This document shows positions 13,601-25,600 of a stretch of 64,000 nt of DNA, piece after piece. Below the pieces are notes generated by a model that had not been told where the DNA came from, ran no database searches, and worked only from the letters and a program-made list of their open reading frames with translations. Numbering within the stretch: position 1 is the first letter of the stretch; each line of letters begins with the position of its first letter. A program made the translations under genes and the position numbers. Source of the stretch: Prinia subflava (Eukaryota > Chordata > Aves > Passeriformes > Cisticolidae); assembly GCF_021018805.1 (NCBI RefSeq), contig NC_086253.1, positions 12,092,735 to 12,156,734 on the forward strand, written 5' to 3'.

Positions 13601-16600
13601 TGTTCATGTTTTAAATACAAACTTTTTTTATGGAATAAAAGAAATTTCCAAACAAATTAAATATGTTATTTTTTGTGAAATATTCTTAAGGAAAATAAGA
13701 TTAACAAGGTAGGAAGATGAATGTAGTCCATGGTTAATCAGAACTGAGCATGCTTTATTTTTAAGTCAATTTCAGCTTGACCTGATGATCAGTTCCTTAG
13801 AGATCTGTGCTGATTTCTACAAAATGGGAACTTTGAGTAATTCAAATTACTCTTAAAACATATTGAATTTTTCAGACTGCTAAGAGCCTTTTTACAAATA
13901 ACAGCTGGAACCGTTGTGACCTGCTGATGGAAGGGATGACATACGCGTTTATAATAAAGAGAGATTTAATGTTATATTTTCCTTCTCTGTAGCTGTGGCT
14001 GTTAAGTGCTGGGAAACAGCACAGGGAGGCTTTATGGGAAGCTTTTATCTTGATTTCAGCTGAAGTTCAGGGATTATATTGTCTGAAGAGGTGGAAGGAT
14101 TCTATGCATAGGAAATGTGCTAAAAATATTAATTAATTTTTAAAATATTCAAAACTGTTTTCCTTTGAAAATTAAGTCTTACGGACCAGGAAATTCTGCA
14201 TCCAGACCATTCTGCTCTGGATGCAGAATTTAAGGAGTCCTTCAGGGTATGTTGTACATTCTGAGCAATTCACTGCTGTGTGTGGAATCACTAACTGATA
14301 CATGGAATAGACCAAGAAAGGATGATCACTGCTGAGTGAAATGTTTGTGTGCATGTCTGTTACATTTTATGCAATATTGCCTAAATCACTCAATAGCAAA
14401 TGGCTCTTGTTTTTTTAACAGGATACTTCTAAGTTCACCCCTCTCTCTCTCAGAAGAAGAGTTGCTTAGATTGAGGCAAGAGTTGCACTGCTGCTTCTCT
14501 CAGGTGGACAGCAGCTTGGCTTGGCCCAAGATAAGAGCAAGAACCTTGCTTCAGGCTTTTGAAGTGGAGCAGAGGGACAGTGAGGTGCTCAGAGTTGATC
14601 AGAATTTAGCAATGACCAACAAACAGGTGAGAGCAGCGTGGGATCAGTGTGGGGATGTGGAAGGGGTTCCTGGGGGTGCCCATGGCTGCAGGTGTTGGCT
14701 GCACATCTGGGTCTGTAGCTCTTCGTAGGTGTGACAGTGGTGTGCACCTTTCCTGTCTGCATGGACTACTGGACTTGAAAATGATTGTTTGGTAGCAGTC
14801 AGATAAATAGTTTTTTTCACATACACCTGTGTATTTCTGTTGCTTTTGTGAAAGTTTTGGGAGTTTCTGAAAAAGAAACTTCTGCATTGTTTTGTCTGTT
14901 TAGGAAAGTCAAGTTCCTGACTTAGATGACCTTTCTGGGCAAGAAATTGGGCATGATTTCTGTTTCTTGTTTCCAAAAGATTTAAGTGTATGCAGACAAT
15001 TTGGGGTTATTTCCACACATCTAAATATGTAGAAGATGAGGCATACTCAAATTTAGAGAAATATTTCCAACAAAGAGTCTATCTGCCTATCAAGTCTAGC
15101 ACTTTTTAAAGATCTCTGTGAGGGGCGTTTTATTCCTTTGCTAAAGTGTTAAAGCTGTGGAATTATAAATGGTTTTCAGTTCTTATAGAGTACAGAGGCA
15201 AAAAATATTTCCTGTATTAGTTGTGCCTGATACCATTTTAAAAAGAAGGACTTGCCCTTGCTTTGTTTTGGTTTGGTTATGTTTTCTAAACATGTAAACT
15301 ACATTGGGTTAATTGCGCTAGGAATTAGCCTAGTTCAAAGCCTTAATAGTTTCTAAAGTACTAAAGGAGGGAAATGACTTTGCAAAACCTTACAGTTGAA
15401 TAGATGTTATCATTTCCCCAAGAGTGCATATTCTTAGTTGGTATTCCTGTAAAGAAATAGAAAGGTCAAGAATAATTTGATTACATGGAACGGTGCTTCT
15501 TAATATTATCATGGTTCATTTGTGATTCATAGACTGTGTTGAAAACAATGTAGGTCTTAAATTAATATTCTTTGTTCATTTTTAACTGTGCTGAGAAGAC
15601 AACATATCAGTTAAAATCTTATTATCCCTGCTAAAACTTATTTAAAATCAAATTTACGTGCTATGAGGTTTCATGGAAAGGATGAATATATAATTTTACT
15701 TGAAAGAAGTTTTTTTTAAAATTCCAACTTTGTCTGAATGTCCAAAATGAATTTTCTGAATGAATAGGCAGCACCTTCATTTCAGAAGTACTTTCTCAGT
15801 AAAAGTAATATTTGCCAAATGTTTCAAAATTTGGTGGATGTGCCAATAACAGCAAGTAAAAATCTTAACATCAGCATCCTCATATACCTCTTACAAATAA
15901 AGCATTTTGCTCATCTTGTTGCAGCAGCATTCTAAAATGGGAAAAACAGGATCCAAGAATAGAAATAAGTTAGATATTCTGAAGAAATCTTTACAGGACA
16001 AAATTTTAATTTATGAAGACTCAGTGAAAGATGAAAATTTGAAGAGGGTAAGTACAGTCTTTTCTGGACTGAGGTCAAAACTTATGTTTTGGCCATTGGT
16101 CAAAATTTTGCATTTCATGCTTAATAATTTTTGCTTTGTTTTAATTTTTGCATCTTAGTTACAGAACTGGTTTCATGTGTCACCTCTTTTTTTTCCAATG
16201 GTTCTTGCTTGGTGTGTGCAAGGTTACAAGGCTCCTGTAGATCCTGTGGTTTTCTAGGAAGACTTTCAAAACATGGGAGGTGCTTCAATGTAATGCTTCA
16301 GCTGAGCAATGTTTAGTTCCTGGACATCTGCTAATGCTGCTGAAAATCCAAAAATGGATTCTTAGATCCAAATGCTTTTTGGGTAGGGTCTGAGTTTATT
16401 TGTACAGAGCTAATTGAAAGGAAGTCTTAATTCTGGTCGGTACCTTTTAAAGACACACAGCCCCAGTCTAATGTTAATCCTTGAGAAATGAGTGGGGCTG
16501 ATCTTAATACGATATTTTGAAGGCTCTTTCCTTCCCTGCCAGTAGGTGTTCTAAGAGATCTTTCACATGTGTACCATATGGATAATACTAGTTTTGCCTG

Positions 16601-19600
16601 TCAGGAGGACATTATAATGATAAATTTGTTAGACACAGGTGGTACACAGCTGCAGAAACTACACACAACAAGCAGGTGTCATTGGTAATACAAATTGTAG
16701 ATAAAAAAAATCTACCAATATCAATAAAATATATCTACCAGTACAATATCAATTTTTGTATCAATTTGGACAAAAAGCTATTTTTTGCCTCTTTCTTATG
16801 CTCTTTATACCTGTATCCTAAAAAATGAAAAATACTGGGTCAACATATTAATTCAGAAATAATTTCACTTTTATGTGAGAGAGACACATTGTTTGATTTG
16901 GTTGCAAATTATAAAGGCAAATGTTTATCTAGTCTAGCACCCAGTCTTGAGAGCAGTTGCTTGGTGTTTTCTAGCACCCTTCACTAGTTTAATAACTGTG
17001 GTCTGAGAGTGCTCTCATCCTTTAATGGAGCATTTAAATTTTGGCTTCTATACCTAATGCTCTGATCTTCAAAATTTAGGTGGTTTTGGTACTATTCCTT
17101 GAATGTACATCAGATGATGGGCTAAGCTTTAGAGGCAAAAAAAGTACAGAATACTTGTTTGGTAAATGTAAGGCAGTAAATACTGTACTATTTATTAGAA
17201 TCTTGTTTTAAAATTGGAAGGTTACCTTCACTAAACCTCATTGTTCCACTTTTATCTGTACCATCTGGCATAGCTGCTGTTGTTCTAATTGTATGGCTGG
17301 TTTCAGAGCTGCCAAGAGTCAGAAAGAAACTCATGTGGCTAGGTGTAAATAGTAATACCAGTTGAGTGATGCAGCATTTTGTTTGTTTAAGAGTTCATTT
17401 ACTGTATAATGTTGAAAATGTTTCACCACCCTTATTGTAAAATACTCTGAAATATTTCTTCCTATTTTAAAATATTTGATATTAATTTAATATTAATTTA
17501 AAATATGCATTAATAAATAGGTTTGAAAAGTTAAATACTCCTAACTGTTCTAAAATATTTCTTCCTTATATTTAGGCTAAATCTACCCTCTTATAGGTAA
17601 AACAATTGCAGCAGGCCCTGATAAATGGTTTATTCTCATTTTTCCCCCTGAAGTATTGAAAGGCTTTAGGAAGATGTCCTCTGACCCTTTTCTTCTCCAG
17701 GAGAAATATGGAGAATATCACATGAGCAAGAGACTATCACAAATTTATTTGGTTCCAAGTCACATTTTACGTTTACCTCTCTGTCCTGGGGTGACTTTAT
17801 GAAGCTGGTATCCCAAACCAGCACCAGCAACCAGGACACTCTCTGTACTGGATAGTAGAATTTGTAAGATACACAACCACGCTTAGCAGGACTCTTATCA
17901 GAGAAAATTTGTGGGCATCATATTATATATTTATCATCTTAGGTGTCTAAAACCATGGTGGAAGTATCCTTAAATGCTTGTTTAAAATTAATCATAAATA
18001 GACTCAATATATACAGATACATAGTTGTGACTAACATGAATAGGAAGCTGATAAGGCTTTTAATGTCTTTAGTACGTATAATTTTGATTTATGCAAAGAT
18101 ATTCTGACAGCCAGAGTAAGGTTTTTTTGCCAATGGGAAGTCATACAGTGTCTGAGGACTACAGCTGACCTTTCTGGTGTACTTCACACCAACAGGGCAA
18201 TCACTGTAAGTCTTCATTATTTTAGGCTGGTAATTTGGGAGAGATTGACTACCTGTACAAAGAGGTGCCTGCTGTGTTAAGGTACTAGCCATGTAGATAT
18301 CCCAATTAAGTAGTCAAGCTCATCTCTGCATGTACTTCAAGCAAAAGGCCAAACTTTATGGGATAAATGCTTTTCAGAAGAATGCAAATGTGAGTATCTG
18401 CTCTCGGAGGCCACGGTGGTGGTAAACTTGACTAAAACTCTAAAGGTTTTGACATTCCTCCTTTGATGACTGTGGTTCTTCCATTCTGTCACAGGCAGTA
18501 GTTACTGCTGTTAAAATAAGTAGTACTGGAAATTTCTGAAAATGCTGATTTCTGAAAATGGTTGTAGTTGGTTTGGGGTTTTTTTGGTGTGCTGTGAAAC
18601 CTATCAGATTAGATTTGTCAGGATGAAGAGAGAATTTAGAGATGTAGTGAGGAAAAGCCTTGGTCTCTGCTATCCAAGAGAGTGTGGATGGGCATGTGGG
18701 GCAGCAGGTTATATCAACACCAAGTAATAGATATGGAGATCTCAGGGCTTCATGTGCATTCTCTATCTTCTCTCTCTTACAATCCAACTCTTTGGGCCCA
18801 CATGAATAGTACAGGGAGACAGAATAAAACCAAACTGGTGATTTTTTACTGTCTTTTGAAGAGTCAGCTGCCCAAATGTTAGATATGCAGTGTAGTCATT
18901 GGTGTCTAACCTAGACATCCACCTTACATGTCAGTGGAAACCCACATTTTACATTATGAAACCTACTGAGAAGTATCCTTTCCTTTTCTTTGAGTGTGAA
19001 GGAAGCTTAGAGGGACAAGCTCAGATGGAAGCATCTAAAGAAGATACTTGCAGCTGGCTGCTATACACATTGTCCCACAGAAAAATAGTCACAATGCTGT
19101 GTCCTTGGCTGTCAGTGTCAGTGGTACAGCACGGGGAGCTCATCAGTCACACTGTGCTGGACCGTGTGCCTGCACATGCTGCACTTGCCTTTCACCCTTG
19201 AATTGTTCCTGTGGATGTTCCATCAAATGTGTGGCAGCAAAAAAGTTACTGAGTTAAATCCCTTTGATTTTATGCTGTTTGATGTTGATCCAATCCAGTT
19301 TTAATCTTATTTGAAATCCATTGCCAATAGATTTTTGATTTACAGTTTAACTTTGTTTAAGAGGATTGTTATTTGCCCTAAGAATAGTAGGCTGAATGTC
19401 ATCAGTCAGCATGAACAGACACTTGCCAATTTGAAACTAAATACAGTCTTTCTACAAGTTTCATGTTTTTTCTAAGCAAAAGGGCATATTTTATCTTTCC
19501 GTATAACCATAGGCAACCATAGATTTATTTGTATTTCTAGCTTTTAATTTTATTATAATAAAAATTATATAGACCCTCTGTTTTGGGTTAGCATTTAATA

Positions 19601-22600
19601 TTAAAGTTTTGACTACCCTAGAAGAAAAGCTGATCCCTTTACAGCATTTGGCTGTACTGTAATTTTTTTTTTTATTACAGTAAAAGCTTGAAATTGAAGG
19701 TTAAAAGCACTTCTTGAAACACTGTATTACATTATAAGATAACAGCATTGATTTCTTTGCTGTCATAATCCTGCTTGTTAATTACAGAGTACTAAAATCA
19801 TAAGCGTGCATGTAAGAGTTTCTGTTAATCTTTCTATCTCTTGTGTTTTGTTTTGGATTTTTTTTTAGATTAAGGATGAGTTGCAGCTTGAAAAAGAGTG
19901 TCACCTGCGCAGTCTGGAAAACAAACTTGGAGAGTATATTGCTTCTTTAGCCTTTCAAAAGACTGTTAAAAAATCCAAAATACTGGAGCTGTATACTGCT
20001 ATCATAAATGTGCAAGCTTTGCTCTTTGAACAGCTGAACACATCAAAAACCCTGTCAAAACTGGAATGTATTCAGATTTTAGAAGCACATAATCCTGTAA
20101 GTAATGTAGTTGATAAAAGAAAAAAAATCCTGTTAGGAAACAGCACCTGTTAGAGTATCTTTGATTTAGCTGCTGGTTTGTAGCTTCTCATGGCCCAGAC
20201 TTTAATTTCTGTGAGTGTGTGCACTTTCATGCATTCAGTAAAAGGCATAAAGAGAAGGACAGCCAAGGAAGATTGTGTATTATTATTTTTTATTTTTGTT
20301 ATGGTAGCATGCAGTCAGAAAGGTTAGTATCTTGGTGGCTACTTAATACTTTACTGATTGAAAGAAAGACAGTTGAGAAGTGATTTGGACTCATGATTGG
20401 GAGAGTAAATTGTTGTGTCTGTCTTACAGAATTGCACATGTTATGATGCTGTCTATATGCAAAGTCCATAACCACATGATATGCTTCAACTGTCCAGTTT
20501 TTAGAGGTTATCTATACAGCCTCCGACCTGGCACACTGCTGCAGTTTAAATAGTAGAAAATCTGGAAAAACCTCTTCCCTTCCCCATATTTATTACATAC
20601 TTGATATGTGCCAATTTTATAATCCGTTTTTTTATACTTCAGTGCTCCCTTTTCACAAGGACTTTCTTTTTCTGCATCTGCTATTTGCAGCCATCCAAGT
20701 GAGGCTTGCAGAGAGCACTGGAGTAGAGCAAACAAAATGGGTTTTTGAGAAAAACCTCTTTGCTAGAGGGCATCATTAGACAGCTACTGCTTGTTAAATT
20801 TTAATGTGGTCATCTCTGCAGAGTTTCTTATAGAGTGGCAGTTAGAATGCTTATGTGCCTCCAGTTTGCTTGAATTTGTGTTAGATCTGTAGGAAATAGT
20901 GAAAGTTGTATGTAGGAGTATTTTTGCCTTCTATGCCAGAAGTGTGAGGGGGATTTTCAGAGAAGTTGCTTTTACCTTTGCTGTCCTTGAACAAAAGAAG
21001 AAAAAGGATTGAAGAAAGGGCAGAAGTGAAATCTAGAATAGCTAACACTGGGTTAAATACAGCTGATGAGGCAGAGGAATAGATTAAAATTCAGCATTTT
21101 CTCCAAGGTACAGGTTAAGAAGTGGGGTTTCGAGATAGTAAGCAATGTGAAGGTTGAGTGAGCCAACAGAGACATTGGAAATGGAAATATGAAGCCTTCC
21201 TTCTGGTGTCAAGTTTGACTTTTTGACAAAAGTGAGATCTTTAGCATGGGGGATCCAACCCCCTGAAGACTTTGGACTTTAACCTTTTGATTTCCAGTGC
21301 ATTTTATTTTAACCCTAACTTTATCAGACTAATTATGAATTACTGCCTTTAAACTTAAATCCCTTTGATGTTAACTGTTAATTTGGTATAAGTGAAACTA
21401 GTTAGTCTGAGTTTCTCAAGCTGTTTCAGTGGATTTTTGCAGCTTACAAATGAATTTGAATGGTGATGGTCCCTAGTTTTGATCTCAGCCATGCTGGCAG
21501 CATATTTGCTGGATGTCCTCTATAGTGGAAGGTTTCAGAGAGCATTGACTTTTAACACAATGAAAATTGAGTCATAGCTTTCCTCATTGTTCTGATATTC
21601 ATAACGTGCCAGTCATGTTTACTGAAGCTGTGCAATGAATTGAAAAGTGTAATGACTGCATGTGGCTGGGTAGAATAAGAAATGAATAAAGTAATATCAG
21701 AAAATCTGATACCATCATCTTTTTTCTTTACTCCAAATGAAATTTGTTCTTTCAAGTTAAATTATAACTTCTTATCATCATGCATTTTCAATCTCTAGGA
21801 GGTTGAAGAACTTGACAGGAAGCTGGAGTATGAGATGTTGCATAAGGAGTCAGCACAGCAGCATCTAATGAGTAGGCAGAGGTGGATTCTGGATGGTTTG
21901 GGTCTCTCAGATGAAGCTGAGGACATGAATGCAGAAAGACACATGACAATTCTGTTAAGACAGGCCATGAATAAATGTAGACAATTTATCAACCTGTACC
22001 AGCAAAGGTAAGTTCTTTGGTGTCAGGTTTTACTATGTTACTGCGGTTTATATGGTCCATGAGATAATCTGGAGAAACAGCAGGAGGAGTGTTGTGCTGT
22101 GTTGGGGAGGGACCACACATCTGTGTTTGACCTCTGCCCTCTTGTGCTGTGGCCCAGACCATAAATGAGAGTTGGAAATATTGAAATAAGAAACATGAAA
22201 TAATAATAACTTAGTAGCATATAAATTGTGCTGTGTGTTGTGTGGCAGTCACCATTTTTTTTGACAGGAATAGTGGAAAAATAATGATACTCCTTAGCAT
22301 TAAGGAGGAAAAGAATTTTTTTCCTATTACTTTTTCTCCCAAGAAGATAGGGAGGGACTTCAGAGCAACCTGATCTGCTGGGGTCAGAGGAAATAGCTGA
22401 GACAATTTAAATTGAATTTCTATCTGCACTGTTGTACTGTAGACTGAATTCCCTGGCACACAATTATTTTTGATGAGATGTATAAACTCCTCTTCAATTT
22501 CTGTTTTCCCTGGTCAATTTTTAATTAAAGATATCAGTAACAAATAAAATGCCTCTTGGGAGGTGTATAGAAATATCTGTCATGTCGTAAAGGCTGACTA

Positions 22601-25600
22601 ACAAAAATGGGTGATAATTTGCAAAATTGCAGCCTGTTGTATTACTTTTATTGGGGTTACAGGAGGTAGAAATGACATTTACGTGTGTATTGCACAGTAT
22701 TAAAAGCCTAGCACATTTCAAGCTTCATGTAACATCCTCAGTGTGCTTTCCATTAGAAAGAGTGTTTTCCTTAAAACCACTGATATATTAAAAACAGCTG
22801 TGATAATGGTAAGTCTGTTTTATTTCTAAAAAGGCTGGAGCTCTACTCAGTTTAGATGAACAACTTTCCTGTTTCAGAAATAGTCAGTAGAAGATGAAAT
22901 AAATCTCTGCACGAGTATCCACAAACCAGTAACCTATCAGGGAAGCCCTTCAAAGAAACTGCAACTAGGCTTTACTTGAAAACTTACTGGAAGAAACAAG
23001 TATGGAACTTTTGTACATTGCAGGATTTGTACACGATGTCATCATGTTTTGGTCTACAAAAGAAAAGTTATCACCAGCAATGAGGAAGTTAACTGTTTAA
23101 TATCATATTTGAGCTACAAAGAGATCCATGACTTGTCTTAAAGTGTGGTGAGGAAATTTAAAGTGGAGGGAAGAGGATGGGGACAGGTTGAATCACTTTG
23201 CTTTGCAATGATTCCAGATTTGAATTGAGTGCAAGAGCACACCCTTAGATTCTGCTCTGATGTTTGCTTGAGGGTTCAGAGAAGAAGGGAAGAGAATTTG
23301 ACATGTTTTAGAAGTTAGGCTGCTCACAGCAGATTTGCTGACAGACAGATATGCTTCCCGAATGGGTGACCTTCAGATTTTGTTTCCTATAATACAGTCA
23401 TTGCACCTGGGAGCATTTCAGTGTTAACTCTGTCTTTCACTTCAGCTTGAGAGATGAGCAATGGAATTGCGTGGTGCTTGAAGATCTCCTGGAAAATATA
23501 GAAACGAATGCATTTTTGTCAATTTATAGTCAGGTAAGCATGAAATTGAACAAAGCTTCCAAGTTTAAATTACAGCTGTATCTGGAGATCAGCTTTTCTT
23601 CTTTTTTGGGAACCTTCAGATGTATTTAGAGTTACTCTCTGCTAGTAGCTGCTACTAGTTTGCAGCCTATACTGTCATTCAGTTCAGTTAATTCTGAGCT
23701 AGGTTCAGCTCAGAATTTTACTAAGTTATACTGTTTGTTCATTTATAAATCCTTTCAGGGTTTGTCCTGTTGCATTTCATTCTGCAGAGAGCTGAAGTGC
23801 CTGATTTTCTGGTTAACAGACAGATTTACAGTTGGATTTTCATGTAATGAAAAAAGGGTTTTATTTAGATTTTGATGAGTATTAAGAATGATTTTCATTG
23901 ATTGTTTCAAGATTAAATTATAGCAGGACTGATAGTTAAGTTTTCTCGTGTCATTGCTCATACTTATTTTCAAAATCAGTGTCTTGTCTTCAAATAGTGT
24001 GCTGTGTGTTGGCTGCTTGTCAATCCTAAAAAGCCCTTAACAATGAATCTCTTGATTGACCCCAGTTTTTATCTGCAGGCTGATTTTGGTTGAGCCATAT
24101 AGCTAGCATCAAAAAAACCCTGGTGGAGCAGCTTTCATCATCCAAGTATCTTGCCTCCCAGGGACAAGTGTGGTCACAGTCCCTGTATTGTGAATTGGGG
24201 GCTTCAGAGACCACCATGTCAAAGGAGGACCGTTTTAGTCTAAGGATCTCTCAGCTTTTCCTGTGTCTTTGTTTGTGCTGAGTCACTCCAGAGGATCTGG
24301 TCTATCACCTTACCAAGCACTGAGGTCAGGGTGACAGACGTTCACCAGATCCTACTAGGAACAGCAGAAACTGCTACAGAAGAAAGCAGTACTAAAGTCA
24401 TGATGTATATACATAATAAATAACTGGTTTAAAGGTCCCGAGAACATTAAGCCAAAATGAGCAGAATAAGTCTCAGAAGTCTGTCATGTTTATTCTCACT
24501 TAAATGTTGCATTTTGTAAGTTTCTGGAAGAGCAGTTTTTAAAGACCAGAAGTGCAACACAGTACTACAGAAATTAGATTTAGGGGTCTGTATTAAGATT
24601 TAAGTTCTTATTTGCATTCCTCTCCAAAGAAGAATCAAATAATTTCTTTCACTAAGTGGCCTGAACAAACCTCTTTTTGGTGTTCAACTTTGGTGTCTGG
24701 TCAGGCTAAAAATATTTTAAGAACTGTACCAATTTACTAATCTCTCAGTCTTAGGATTTTGTTTTGTTAATTCTGTGTCATCTCACTGGTTTAATGGAAA
24801 ATCTATAACAACACTGAAGAAGCCAGAAGACTTTGGAAAGTGGCTCGTTTTCTTACCTTTCACAGAGAATTCTCTGCTTGAAGGACAGTTATGGGAAAAG
24901 GAGGTTGATTTTATTTTGTGTGGCTGTCTAAATTTGGTTTAAGACTACCTTGGTGGTGACACGTTGTTTCTTTCAAAAACAGAAGATTCAGTTAATCCAG
25001 GGATCTCTTAGGTGAATTCACTCCACTGAAAAGTTGTCATGCAGAAAAAGAAGCAAACATTTGCTGTGGACAAAGAACCTGGCTGTCTTCCTGTATGGTG
25101 GGACCTTGTTTGGTTTTACGTGACATGGGCTTTGCAGGCATCTCCTCCATCAACACTTACAGGAGGGTCTGCAGAGTTGTGAGAACTCAGCTGAGTCATT
25201 GTGTTTGACATATCTAACTTCAGCTACCTGAGTTACATGTATGGCTTGAATAGACAGCAACAGCTTTTCTTTTCTGGCATTCTTTGAGACATTTAACTTT
25301 TCTTTCATTTCCCCTTTTCTTTCCACCTAGTTCCCAATATATTGTCGACTTTTAATATTTGCTACACACGAGAGATCTGCAGAAACATGCTGGGGACACT
25401 GTCTTTATGACAGCAGAGTAGAAAATAGCAATGGAATTTTGGTGTTTGGAGGGGGGCAGGAAATGGGACTGAGTGTCTATTGAACAACTAAATTTGAACT
25501 CAGTATTTGAACATTATATGAATTGCTTTACTCCTGACCTTTGGGCAAAAATGGGCAGGACATTTGGAAATAAAAAAATACTACCAAAAGAAAAGCAGAT

